A stretch of 64,000 nt of DNA from Thermosediminibacter litoriperuensis (GCF_008124715.1 NZ_VNHO01000003.1:1-64000), one strand, 5' to 3'; numbered from the stretch's first letter, positions 54,710 to 63,274 are shown. Notes: generated by a model not told the origin, from the sequence alone. Numbers and translations: made by a program.

Positions 54710-55495
54710 TTATGTATGATCAGTGTACTCCCACCAAATTATTGTCAATGCATAGCAAACTGCACAAGTAAAAGCCAATATCAAATAGCTCCATATGTTC
54801 AATAGACTTTTAAACTCACCAAGAGCACCGCTGTATAAGCCGGGAATTAACCAGGGGAAGTAATAACGTAGATTGGTAATAGCAATAAATTGATCCAAAA
54901 TCAAAGTTAACACTAAAAAACCTAAAGCTGCTAAATAACCTTTACTCCACAATGCAAAAAGTGAAATCGGTGTACCTAATGCCATAGCTAATAAAGCAGT
55001 GATAAAATAGATCTTGATGTTTTCATAGAAAACTTTATACTCCCAATTAGTTAAGTTCAATGCTTTCCCTATTATAATCCCTAAAATTAAATTAGAAATT
55101 GCTAAACTAGAACACCAGATAATATAAACAAAAAGTTTCGCATTTAATATTTTAGCACGAGAAACCGGCAATGAGAGTAAATCTCTCACCGTTCTGTCCA
55201 CGTACTCCCTTCCAAAGATATAACTTGCAACAAAACCGAACACTATTATTCCTCCAAATCCTACCACTTGCGATAAAAAAGAAAAATAAGAATTCCAATC
55301 GGCAGAAAAGGTCAGTATAGCGGCTTTAGAACTTATAATTCCTAATTTATGAGTTAATATTGGGTTTTGCAAAATTATTATCATAAGGCAGCCCATAATG
55401 GGTCCCAAAGCGAAAGCAGCAAAACTAATCCATATTGCGTTCGAATGCTTTAGTTTCAATAGTTCCGCAATAAATGCTCTTTTTAGCCCCTTCAT
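54710..55495 (-). CDS. ABC-2 type exporter permease
   Basis: A 261-aa integral membrane protein with six hydrophobic segments and the bacitracin/lantibiotic-immunity-type ABC-2 pattern (FAALGPIMGCLM-like first helix, then SYIFGREYVDRTVRDLLSLPVSRAKIL). It should pair with the adjacent ATPase to export a drug, lipid or peptide. The ATG follows GAGGAGGGTTAATGT right after the ATPase C-terminal fragment. The gene is AT-rich relative to flanking genes. Confidence 0.85.
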   Translation of the reverse strand: MKGLKRAFIAELLKLKHSNAIWISFAAFALGPIMGCLMIIILQNPILTHKLGIISSKAAILTFSADWNSYFSFLSQVVGFGGIIVFGFVASYIFGREYVDRTVRDLLSLPVSRAKILNAKLFVYIIWCSSLAISNLILGIIIGKALNLTNWEYKVFYENIKIYFITALLAMALGTPISLFALWSKGYLAALGFLVLTLILDQFIAITNLRYYFPWLIPGLYSGALGEFKSLLNIWSYLILAFTCAVCYALTIIWWEYTDHT

Positions 55496-55498
55496 ACA

Positions 55499-55651
55499 TT
55501 AACCCTCCTCGTTGCTTATGGTTCTTATGAAGAAGGATTCCAAATCCTCTTCAAAAACATATAAGGTTCTTGGAGGCAAACCGGCATTAACCAAACATTT
55601 ACAAATAATTTCAGGATCACTTATTGCTTTGTAATCGTATATTTCAATCAT
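55499..55651 (-). CDS. Detached C-terminal fragment of the exporter ATPase
   Basis: A 50-codon frame starts MIEIYDYKAI and ends with the DLESFFIRTISNEEG block. This is the usual C-terminus of BcrA-type ATPases (the ..LEEYFL.. segment). Its ATG overlaps the ATPase stop codon as ATGA, so it is either made as a separate peptide by coupling or is the end of an ATPase split by a frameshift. It has no separate Shine-Dalgarno beyond AAGG. Confidence 0.65.
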   Translation of the reverse strand: MIEIYDYKAISDPEIICKCLVNAGLPPRTLYVFEEDLESFFIRTISNEEG

Positions 55652-56406
55652 CCTTCATCATTAATACTTGAAAAAATACTATTATTTTTTAGCAATTCTA
55701 CAGCTTTCATATTATCACGAGTTTCTACTATTAATTTCTTTAAAACCTGTTGCTCTAATTGTTCCGATTCTAATTCTTTAATAAGCCTGCCCTTATGTAT
55801 AATGCCGATTTTTGTGGCCAATTTAGCAATCTCGTTTAAGATATGACTGGAAATAAAAATAGTGGTTCCTCGTTTAGAAAGTTCTACAAGTATCTGCCGA
55901 ATCTCTATAATCCCCGCCGGGTCCAATCCATTCATAGGTTCGTCTAAAATGAGTAGTTTGGGTTCATGCATTAGTGCTTTTGCCAATCCCAATCGCTGTA
56001 GATTGCCCAATGATAGATATTTGGCCTTAGTATTTCGATAATCCGAGAGTTTTAATCTTTCAATAACGTTGTCTATTAACTTGTTATCGGTTAATTTTCG
56101 TAAATGAAAATACACTTCAAGGTTTTCTCTAACCGTAAGGTTAGGATATGAATGAGTAGTTTCGACTAAGTATCCCACATTATTCCACTGATTAAAATTT
56201 TTACTTATATCTTTTCCAAACAGCAACACAGTCCCCTGTGTTGGCTTTATCATTCCGAGTAACATTCGTATCGTAGTAGTTTTCCCGGCACCATTTAACC
56301 CTAAGAAACCATATATTTCTCCAGGCTCTATTTTAAGTGAAATATTATTAACCGCAATCAAATTCCTAAATTTTTTTGTGAAATTATGCACCTCGATTAC
56401 TTTCAT
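55648..56406 (-). CDS. ABC exporter ATPase, lacking its usual C-terminus
   Basis: A 252-aa ATP-binding subunit: Walker A GLNGAGKT (36-43), signature LSLGN in KYLSLGNLQRLGLAKAL, Walker B LLILDEP and an H-loop in FISSHILNEIA. It stops at NDEG* where homologues continue for about 50 residues; those residues follow in another frame (55499-55651). The core should still bind and hydrolyse ATP. It overlaps the TetR gene by 23 nt. Confidence 0.85.
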   Translation of the reverse strand: MKVIEVHNFTKKFRNLIAVNNISLKIEPGEIYGFLGLNGAGKTTTIRMLLGMIKPTQGTVLLFGKDISKNFNQWNNVGYLVETTHSYPNLTVRENLEVYFHLRKLTDNKLIDNVIERLKLSDYRNTKAKYLSLGNLQRLGLAKALMHEPKLLILDEPMNGLDPAGIIEIRQILVELSKRGTTIFISSHILNEIAKLATKIGIIHKGRLIKELESEQLEQQVLKKLIVETRDNMKAVELLKNNSIFSSINDEG

Positions 56407-57019
56407 TTTTCAATCCTCCATTCCAATTGTCATTCCCCTTAAATATCTGTTCTGCCAATCCTGTAACCAACAGCTTTATAGCTTCGTGATAATATTCACC
56501 TATTTGTTTTTCATACAATGTTGTAATAAAAACCGCTCTTAAAGCTGCTGAAATAGTATTAATATCACCGCTCTCCTCGATTTCCAATACCTTTAGCAGG
56601 TTTTTTATAAAGATAGAATCAAAAGAGTGATGTTTTTTAATCACTTCATCCGGCAGCTTTCTCAAAATAATCTCTATTTCATTGCCTTGGATAAGATTAA
56701 TCAAAGAAGAATTTTTTACGAGCACAAATGCTTCAAAAATAGCATCAATAAATTTGGTTTTAGGGTCAGAATCTTTTTTAGACAGATTTTCCATTAATTG
56801 ACTCAATATTGCGTGCTGAATCTTTTCTACAACTTCAAAAAATAACATCTCTTTTGAACCGTAAAATATATAAAACGCTCCCTTTGAAATTCCTGCCATT
56901 TTAGTGAGTTGTTCCACGCTGGTTTTCTTAACCCCAAATTTCTGCAAACACTCTTCAGCTGCGGCTAGTAATCTACTCTTAATTAGAGCTTTTTCCCTTT
57001 CAGAAAACGCAGCAGGCAT
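56384..57019 (-). CDS. TetR/AcrR-family regulator of the exporter
   Basis: A 211-aa repressor with the TetR helix-turn-helix at residues 25-55 (CLQKFGVKKTSVEQLTKMAGISKGAFYIFYG pattern, shown in part) and a variable ligand domain. ATG 57019 follows AAAGGAGGTATATA; the in-frame extension upstream overlaps the operator and is rejected. It leads the exporter operon and probably represses it. It is AT-rich like the exporter genes. Confidence 0.88.
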   Translation of the reverse strand: MPAAFSEREKALIKSRLLAAAEECLQKFGVKKTSVEQLTKMAGISKGAFYIFYGSKEMLFFEVVEKIQHAILSQLMENLSKKDSDPKTKFIDAIFEAFVLVKNSSLINLIQGNEIEIILRKLPDEVIKKHHSFDSIFIKNLLKVLEIEESGDINTISAALRAVFITTLYEKQIGEYYHEAIKLLVTGLAEQIFKGNDNWNGGLKNESNRGA

Positions 57020-57039
57020 TATATACCTCCTTTTAAAAT

Positions 57040-57069
57040 ATATGACCATTTTTATATTCACGGTCATAT
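57040..57069. promoter_or_regulatory. Probable TetR operator
   Basis: A perfect inverted repeat ATATGACC-N14-GGTCATAT lies between the TetR start codon and the promoter, its distal half touching the -10 box. This position fits autorepression by the regulator. Confidence 0.7.
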
Positions 57070-57096
57070 TGTATCATTGTTTATATAAAATATCAA
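57068..57096 (-). promoter_or_regulatory. Sigma-A promoter of the TetR-ABC operon
   Basis: On the minus strand TTGATA (57096-57091), 17 bp and TACAAT (57073-57068) form a good housekeeping promoter. The -10 box overlaps the operator half-site. Confidence 0.75.
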
Positions 57097-57112
57097 CGAA
57101 TAACTTACATTG

Positions 57113-57157
57113 CCGGGTATTATCACCATCATAACCTGCAAAACAACTAAAATTAAA
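57113..57157 (+). pseudogene. 45-nt remnant of a second DUF4438-like gene
   Basis: This stretch matches 54493-54537 of the DUF4438 gene at 40 of 45 positions and keeps the reading frame (PGIITIITCKTTKIK against PGITTIMTCKTTKIK). All five differences are C-to-T or G-to-A changes relative to the intact gene. No matching sequence was seen on either side, so it looks like the stub of a paralogue lost during the event that placed the TetR-ABC cassette here. Confidence 0.7.
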
Positions 57158-57229
57158 CCTCCGCTGTATAAAATTATCCGGCCGGGACAAAAATATCCTT
57201 AAACAATAATGAAGGATCGGAGCAGAACC

Positions 57230-58210
57230 ATGATTTCGACCGTGAATACCAACATAGAGGATATCCCCCAGATATCCAAGGAAATGAAACTCATAGAAAG
57301 GGAACTAATGCGGGTGATCGAGGAAAGCGATGAACCGGTCCGCGGTATACTGAGAGACTTCTTCGCCGGTGGAAAGCGGCTCAGGCCCAAGCTAGTACTG
57401 CTTTCGGGACTTTGCTTTTCTCCTGTAAACACGAAAATGATCTATTCGGCCGTAGCCGCCGAATTGATACATACCGCGTCTCTGATACACGACGATGTGA
57501 TAGACCGGTCCGATTACAGGCGAAACCGCCCCACAATAAATTATGTTTACGGCAACCATACTGCCGTCCTTGCCGGTGACTTCGTTTTCGCCAAAGCTTT
57601 TGAAGTGCTCTGCAGGTACAACCTGAATCGATGCATGGGGTACCTGGTTGACGCCATCCAGGAAATGTGCGCGGGCGAGATCATGCAGGCTCGTGATAGT
57701 CCGGACAAAACGGTTGATGAAGATCACTATTTCAGGACCATAGAAAAAAAAACGGCGTCGCTTATCGCAGCCTGCTGCAAATCAGGCGCCGACTGCGGCA
57801 AAGCCGGTGAGGTGCAGATAGAAAAAATGGGGCTTTTCGGCCTGTATCTGGGTTACGCCTTCCAGATAGTAGACGATATACTGGACGTAACCGGCGATAC
57901 AAGCGAGATGGGAAAACCCGTAGCCCACGACCTGGAAGAGGGAAAAATAACCCTGCCCTATATATATCTTCTGCAGGACAGCGTGTTGGGGGCTAAATAC
58001 CGGGATATTCTGTCGGACAGAAAACTGGCGGCCGGTATGAAGGCCCAGATCATCCGTGATCTCAAGCAGTCGGCTGCTATCACGAAGACCTATGCAAAGG
58101 CTGAAGAATGCGTTAAAAAGGCCAGAGAAATCTTGGACGGGCTGCCCGATTCAATTTACAAGGAGATATTGACAGACCTTTCCGGGAAGGTAATAAAAAG
58201 GAACAGGTGA
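57230..58210 (+). CDS. Long-chain (E)-polyprenyl diphosphate synthase, HepT/IspB type
   Basis: A 326-aa isoprenyl synthase. GGKRLRPKL (48-56), the first aspartate motif LIHDDVIDRSDYRR (88-92 DDVID) and the second QIVDDILDVTGD are intact. No bulky residue precedes the first motif (ELIHTASLIHDD), as in hepta- and octaprenyl enzymes, so products of C35 or longer are likely. The ATG at 57230 has GGAG 7 nt upstream. It converges without a gap on a DUF2600 terpene cyclase, which would use a C35 substrate. No HepS partner is encoded nearby. Confidence 0.88.
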   Translation: MISTVNTNIEDIPQISKEMKLIERELMRVIEESDEPVRGILRDFFAGGKRLRPKLVLLSGLCFSPVNTKMIYSAVAAELIHTASLIHDDVIDRSDYRRNRPTINYVYGNHTAVLAGDFVFAKAFEVLCRYNLNRCMGYLVDAIQEMCAGEIMQARDSPDKTVDEDHYFRTIEKKTASLIAACCKSGADCGKAGEVQIEKMGLFGLYLGYAFQIVDDILDVTGDTSEMGKPVAHDLEEGKITLPYIYLLQDSVLGAKYRDILSDRKLAAGMKAQIIRDLKQSAAITKTYAKAEECVKKAREILDGLPDSIYKEILTDLSGKVIKRNR

Positions 58211-59275
58211 TCAAAGCCTGTTCGTTTTTCTTAGCTGGGAGCAAACACCGTGCATCAACCTGGCATAATATCCGCACCAGTTTAAGAGCTCCGCCGTGAC
58301 CAGCTTGCGCCCGCCGGTGTAGGCTTTCGGATCCGACAGGTACATGGCCATGAGGCCGTCCACGACCGTGCTGTGAAAAACGGGATATCTTAATTTTGCC
58401 GATTCTTCCAGGGAATTTTGGTAAAACAACTTCAACCGTTCTAAACATTTTATCTCATTGGTGTAGTAACTTACGAAATTCAGATCGCCGCCATCCTTAT
58501 CCTCATCCAAGTCGATGTAATAGTCCAGCAGGATGTGCAGGCCGCAGATCCAGGGAAAATACGATTGAAATATTTTCCAGGCCTCAAGGTTGTCCAGTTC
58601 CGGATCGGCGGCAGCCGCCACCAGCATGAAAATTCCCAGCGTAGAACCCGCGGCTGCGGAAAACTCCCACCCGCTGATTTCGGGAAAGTAATCCAGGTAG
58701 TTGCTGAACCACCCGGCCATTCTGCATTCCCTGATTTCCGGCGCCAGGTGTTTGTATACCTGTAGGTCCGAGTAAAGCCTCGCCAGAAAGAGAATCTTCT
58801 CCCTTATTATGGTATAAGAGGGCAGAGTGGATACAAATTTTTTGCACTCACTGACCAATAACGTAAGGTACCCGCCATCGTTTCTGTAAGGGTAATACTT
58901 GTAATAATCGTTGTAACTCTCCCCCGGAAGCAGGGCATCGATCATGGCCAGGTGAAGCTGCCTGAAAGCCTCTTCTTCCATAACTCCTGCCCTATCGCAT
59001 AAATTGTCCAGGTAATCGCTAATTGTCTGGTATGATACTATGAAATGAACCATGTCCTTTTGCGAAACACCGGGGTACAGAGCGTATACGCTGCCGCCCT
59101 GGCAATGAAACTTCTTTTTCTTTATGCTCTCCAGGGCCTGGCGGCTTAACACCGGATCCGGAATTCTTTCCGCAAGGCTGGTATACTTTTTTAGTTCGAC
59201 ATCTACTATCGGAAATATCCTGTTAATAAATTTATACAGAAGGCTGAAACGGTAAAAGCAGTCTTTCAGAACCAT
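58211..59275 (-). CDS. DUF2600 terpene synthase, tetraprenyl-beta-curcumene synthase type
   Basis: A 354-aa all-helical protein of the DUF2600 family, whose characterised member YtpB of Bacillus cyclises heptaprenyl diphosphate to tetraprenyl-beta-curcumene on the way to sesquarterpenes. The metal-binding region SDYLDNLCDRAG and a second acidic cluster DYYIDLDEDKDGGDLNF are visible, along with YLTLLVSECKKFVSTLPSY. The gene has CCGGAGGATCT before its ATG and ends one base from the prenyl synthase stop. A role in membrane or spore terpenoids is inferred from Bacillus. Confidence 0.85.
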   Translation of the reverse strand: MVLKDCFYRFSLLYKFINRIFPIVDVELKKYTSLAERIPDPVLSRQALESIKKKKFHCQGGSVYALYPGVSQKDMVHFIVSYQTISDYLDNLCDRAGVMEEEAFRQLHLAMIDALLPGESYNDYYKYYPYRNDGGYLTLLVSECKKFVSTLPSYTIIREKILFLARLYSDLQVYKHLAPEIRECRMAGWFSNYLDYFPEISGWEFSAAAGSTLGIFMLVAAAADPELDNLEAWKIFQSYFPWICGLHILLDYYIDLDEDKDGGDLNFVSYYTNEIKCLERLKLFYQNSLEESAKLRYPVFHSTVVDGLMAMYLSDPKAYTGGRKLVTAELLNWCGYYARLMHGVCSQLRKTNRL

Positions 59276-59447
59276 AGATCCTCCGGAAAGTCGTTATTCT
59301 CCTTCCTATTATTTGCCAATATAGGGTTAAATATAATTTTACTTCAAAAACTTTACGGAGGAGCAGCTTTTTACAGTTTTTAAATTATAAAAAAGCAGCT
59401 TAAATTCAATAATATTAATTGTAAACTCAGAAGTCAGGAGTGTTTTT

Positions 59448-61634
59448 ATGCTGAAAAGACAGGTCGCATTTTTCCTCCTAATATTTAATTTTGTGCTTTT
59501 TTCATCCCCCGTCGCCGCCGATACCGGTTCTTCCCGCAAGCTGGCGGTTATGATTGTGCTGGACCGCATAAACCTGGAGGACCTGGATGGAGATTATCCG
59601 AACATCCACGGGCTTATGGACCGGGGTGTCACTGCCCTAATGAACACCAGGACTGCCGGTTATTACGATCCCGCCAGCTGCTACCTTACTCTCGGAGCCG
59701 GAACCAGAGCCCATGCCGGCGGCAAAGGCAAAGAGGCCCTGATGGCCTTCGAAGAATATAAAGTCGCGGACGCAGGCAGCACCTTTGAAATGTTCACCGG
59801 TATTGCCGTGCCCCGCAGTGCCATAGTGGAACTGGATATTCCCGCCATAATTTCGGAAAGCAAAAAACAGAACCACGAGATAATACCGGGGCTCCTGGGG
59901 GAGCTCTTGAAAAACAACGGCATACCCGTATCAATTCTGGGTAACGCGGACACGCCTTCGGAAAAAAACAGGCTGGCGGCACTGATAGCAATGGATACTA
60001 CCGGTGTAGTATACTCGGGGTATGTGGGCGGGGATCTCAACAAAAAAGACGGCAAAAGCCCTTTTTTCGTAAAAACCGACTACGAAAAACTTTACGCGAA
60101 ATTTGATGAATTAAAGGAAAAGGGCGGTCTTATAGTAATCCAGCTGGGCGATACCGTCAGAGCCAACGACTGCATCAACCTCGTTACGCCGGAAGTGTAC
60201 GAACACTATCGGAGGAAGGCTCTGAAGGAGGCCGACGAATTCATCGGAAGGGTAGCGGCGGCTATGGACCTTAAAAAGGACCTGCTGATGATCGTAACGC
60301 CATTCCCGTCCCACCGGGGGTACGCAGAACGCAACCTGCTCACTCCGTTCATAGCCGCCGGCCCCAAGATGGCCCCGGGCCTGGCGCGATCCGCCACCAC
60401 CCGCCGACCCGGCATAATCTCAAACATCGACATTGCCCCTACGGTGCTGGCTTTTTTCCGAATCCCGGTACCGGCGGTGATGCTGGGCAATCCCGTGGAA
60501 AGTATAGATTTTTCAGGGACCTACGATTACCTCCTCGATACCAACAGGAAAGCGATTTATACATACGTCCAAAGACCCTATCTTATAAAGTCGTATGTAG
60601 CCATGCAGATAGCGGTCTCCATAGCATTCCTGCTGTTCATTTACTTTAAAAGGAACTGGCTCGCTTTCGCGAAGCCATTTATCCTTGCAAACATGGCGGT
60701 ACCGCTGGTTTTCCTTGTGCTTCCGCTGTTTCCGGGGGAAACTTTGTTTTACAGGTACGCCTGGACCTTTATCATCACCGCGGCAGCAGTGTCCATCGCT
60801 ATTAGCTTTAAAAGTACCCTTGGCTCCATTGCTTTTATATGCCTGCTCACTGCATCGGCAATAACCGCCGACCTGGTATCCGGTGCACGGCTTTTAGGAA
60901 CTTCGGTACTGGGACATGATCCTCTGGCGGGGGCCCGCTATTACGGCCTGGGCAACGAATACATGGGCGTACTCGTAGGTTCGACCGCCATCGGTATTAC
61001 CGCTCTTCTGGACGAAATTAAGATTAAAAATCGCCTCACGTCGCTTGCAGTAGGCCTTTTCGTATTCGGCTTACTCTTTTACCTCATATCATCCCCGTTT
61101 TTCGGAAGCAACGTGGGCGGGGCTATCAGCGCCTACGGAGCCTTTTTGACCACTCTGATTTTGCTTTCCGGCTCAAGGCTTAACCTGAGGACCTTCGGCG
61201 GCATTGGGGCCGGGATGGCGGTTATGATCGCGCTCCTGTTTTTCTGGGCAACCGTAGCAGGTCCGCCCAGTCATATCAGCCAGACGGTGGCGCTGATGAA
61301 AGAAATGGGAATAGAGCCTGTATTCTCGATAATAACCCGGAAACTCTCTATGAATTACAGGTTGTTCAGATACACACCCTGGACCCGGGCGCTCATCACA
61401 ACCATCGCGGTCATAATTTCCCTTTCTTTCAGGCCTCCCGATACCATGAAGAAAATTTTCAGCAAGTACCGGCAGCTTTACGCCGGATTTTTAGGTGCCA
61501 GCGTCGGTTGCATTCTGGCGTTTATTTTCAACGATTCAGGTATCGTAGCAGCAGGAACCATGGCAATTTTCCTGGGGTTGCCGGTTTTGCTGCTGATAGC
61601 CGAAGAAATAACAGTTCACCGGCAGGTCGATTGA
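59448..61634 (+). CDS. Large membrane protein with alkaline-phosphatase-superfamily ectodomain
   Basis: A 728-aa protein. A signal peptide (residues 1-24) is followed by an extracellular domain to about 370 with alkaline phosphatase/sulfatase features: VMIVLDRINLEDL, a DPASCYLTLGAGTRA nucleophile region, MIVTPFPSHRGYAERNLLTPF, and SNIDIAPTVLAFF as in phosphotransferase-fold enzymes. The C-terminal half has about ten hydrophobic segments, with the conserved GARYYGLGNEYMGVLVGSTA. Similar proteins occur in anaerobic Firmicutes but I know no function; envelope phosphotransfer is a guess. The next gene starts two bases after its stop. Confidence 0.7.
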   Translation: MLKRQVAFFLLIFNFVLFSSPVAADTGSSRKLAVMIVLDRINLEDLDGDYPNIHGLMDRGVTALMNTRTAGYYDPASCYLTLGAGTRAHAGGKGKEALMAFEEYKVADAGSTFEMFTGIAVPRSAIVELDIPAIISESKKQNHEIIPGLLGELLKNNGIPVSILGNADTPSEKNRLAALIAMDTTGVVYSGYVGGDLNKKDGKSPFFVKTDYEKLYAKFDELKEKGGLIVIQLGDTVRANDCINLVTPEVYEHYRRKALKEADEFIGRVAAAMDLKKDLLMIVTPFPSHRGYAERNLLTPFIAAGPKMAPGLARSATTRRPGIISNIDIAPTVLAFFRIPVPAVMLGNPVESIDFSGTYDYLLDTNRKAIYTYVQRPYLIKSYVAMQIAVSIAFLLFIYFKRNWLAFAKPFILANMAVPLVFLVLPLFPGETLFYRYAWTFIITAAAVSIAISFKSTLGSIAFICLLTASAITADLVSGARLLGTSVLGHDPLAGARYYGLGNEYMGVLVGSTAIGITALLDEIKIKNRLTSLAVGLFVFGLLFYLISSPFFGSNVGGAISAYGAFLTTLILLSGSRLNLRTFGGIGAGMAVMIALLFFWATVAGPPSHISQTVALMKEMGIEPVFSIITRKLSMNYRLFRYTPWTRALITTIAVIISLSFRPPDTMKKIFSKYRQLYAGFLGASVGCILAFIFNDSGIVAAGTMAIFLGLPVLLLIAEEITVHRQVD

Positions 61635-61635
61635 A

Positions 61636-62751
61636 ATGCAGAAGATAAAACTCCTAGAACTGGTCCGGGACTCCGAAGGTGGCATGAAGCGCCACGTGGA
61701 ACAGCTCCTTTGGGGTTTCGATAAAGCTAAATTCGACATATTCCTCGCCCTTTCGGACGACAACCCGGATACCTGGAATCTGGAGAAATTAAACGTAAAA
61801 GTCCACAGCATTAAACTGGGGGACCGACGTAGCCCAATAGCGGTGTGTAAATCCCTTTTTGACATCGTTAAGCTTATCAAAAAAGAGGGGATAGAAATAA
61901 TACACGCCCATGGGCTGGCCGGGGCTATAATGGGCACTACTGCCGCCTTTTCCGCCGGCACCCCCGCAATCGTAACCACGGTGCACAATTTCCCGAAAAA
62001 CACTTTTTTAAGCCGCACTGCGGGGTATTTGTTGAGGTACAATCACAAAATAATAACCGTGTCGTACCGGATGGCTCGTGAGATCAGCAGAATGTGGGGC
62101 ATTCCCCCGGGAAAAATCGAGGTCATCTACAACGGTGTAGACCCCTATCTTATTGCAAAATACCAAGGGAACGACGATGAATGCCGGCAAAAACCCGTAG
62201 CGATTCTGAACATATCCCGCCTCATCCCCGAAAAGGGAGTTGACGTATTCCTCAAGGCCTGCGCCATCCTGGTCGAAAGGTTTTCCGGCGAGGACATAGA
62301 AACAGTTTTTTATATAGCCGGAAACGGCCCTCTGGAACGGGAGCTCAAGGATCTGGCAAAAGGCCTGGGGCTGGAAGGAAGGGTGAATTTCCTGGGGTTC
62401 TGCTGGGATATATACCGGATAGTGGGCAATTCAGATATGCTGGTGCTCTCCTCGCGCAGCGAGGGTTTGAGCCTTTCGCTGCTGGAGGCCATGGCCATGG
62501 GAAAGCCGGTCATAGCAACGGACGTTGGGGGAAATCCGGAAATAGTAAAACACGGGGTAACCGGCATACTGGTGCCGCCCGATAACCCCCGTGCCCTTGC
62601 GGAAGCCATGGAATACGTTATAAGAAACCCCGGTGATGCGGGGAAAATGGCCCGGACAGCCCACCGAATGGTAATGGAACACTTCACCCATGAGCACATG
62701 ATAGAGGCCGTACAGAATCTCTTTATTTCCTTGGTAAATCAGAGTGGATAG
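61636..62751 (+). CDS. GT4-family glycosyltransferase
   Basis: A 371-aa GT-B fold glycosyltransferase. An N-terminal acceptor domain (ELVRDSEGGMKRHVEQLL, then IIHAHGLAGAIMGTTAAF) precedes a donor-binding domain with NISRLIPEKGVDVFLKAC, FYIAGNGPLEREL and the E-x7-E retaining motif SEGLSLSLLEAMAMGKPVIA. Donor and acceptor are unknown. It starts immediately after the phosphatase-like membrane protein, so both likely act on the same envelope polymer or lipid. Confidence 0.88.
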   Translation: MQKIKLLELVRDSEGGMKRHVEQLLWGFDKAKFDIFLALSDDNPDTWNLEKLNVKVHSIKLGDRRSPIAVCKSLFDIVKLIKKEGIEIIHAHGLAGAIMGTTAAFSAGTPAIVTTVHNFPKNTFLSRTAGYLLRYNHKIITVSYRMAREISRMWGIPPGKIEVIYNGVDPYLIAKYQGNDDECRQKPVAILNISRLIPEKGVDVFLKACAILVERFSGEDIETVFYIAGNGPLERELKDLAKGLGLEGRVNFLGFCWDIYRIVGNSDMLVLSSRSEGLSLSLLEAMAMGKPVIATDVGGNPEIVKHGVTGILVPPDNPRALAEAMEYVIRNPGDAGKMARTAHRMVMEHFTHEHMIEAVQNLFISLVNQSG

Positions 62752-62769
62752 AACTTTGTTAAATTTTTA

Positions 62770-62798
62770 TTGATCTTTTCTCCAGTTTATGTTATTAT
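62770..62798 (+). promoter_or_regulatory. Sigma-A promoter of nikR
   Basis: TTGATC, a 17-bp spacer and TATTAT place a start about 40-45 nt before the nikR ATG. No clear NikR palindrome (GTATGA-N16-TCATAC) is seen here. Confidence 0.6.
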
Positions 62799-62845
62799 AA
62801 TCGTAGCATGAAAATCTGAAAAAGTAACATCTTCGGGAGGCTGCC

Positions 62846-63253
62846 ATGGCGGATACCACTAGATTCGGAATTTCCATGAGCCAGGACTTACTGGATAAAT
62901 TCGACAGAATGATACAGAAAAAAGGCTATACCAACCGTTCGGAAGCTCTGAGGGACCTGGTAAGAAACGCCCTCATAGAAGACATGTGGGAAAAAGACAC
63001 CGGTACCCTCGCCGGCACCATAACAATTATTTACGACCACAACAGCCACGGAATTACCGACACCCTTACCCACATGCAGCATCACTTTCATCACCTGATA
63101 ATATCCACCGTACACGTGCACTTCGATGAAAAAAACTGCTTGGAAGTCCTCATAGTAAAGGGCATGGCGCAAGAGATTAAAAAACTCCACGAAAAACTTT
63201 CTTCCCTGAAGGGCGTAAAACATTCCAGGCTGTCCGTAACGGGCATTATTTGA
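62846..63253 (+). CDS. nikR: Nickel-responsive regulator NikR
   Basis: A 135-aa ribbon-helix-helix/ACT protein. The N-terminal RFGISMSQDLLDKFDRMIQ and GYTNRSEALRDLVR form the DNA-binding domain. The C-terminal domain has the square-planar nickel ligand set as His, His, His, Cys (about H79, H90, H92, C98) in MQHHFHHLIISTVHVHFDEKNC. It is a repressor of nickel uptake; the target is not readable, but an ECF-type S component follows. GGGAGG precedes the ATG. Confidence 0.92.
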   Translation: MADTTRFGISMSQDLLDKFDRMIQKKGYTNRSEALRDLVRNALIEDMWEKDTGTLAGTITIIYDHNSHGITDTLTHMQHHFHHLIISTVHVHFDEKNCLEVLIVKGMAQEIKKLHEKLSSLKGVKHSRLSVTGII

Positions 63254-63274
63254 TTTACGGCAGATTAATTTTTT

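Noticed and set aside
57113-57157. Attachment site of an integrated element
   Set aside because: The copies differ at five positions, both keep the same reading frame, and no integrase is present, so a decayed gene fragment is a better reading.
62770-62845. NikR palindrome before nikR
   Set aside because: No GTATGA-N16-TCATAC-like pair could be found; only a sigma-A promoter is supported.
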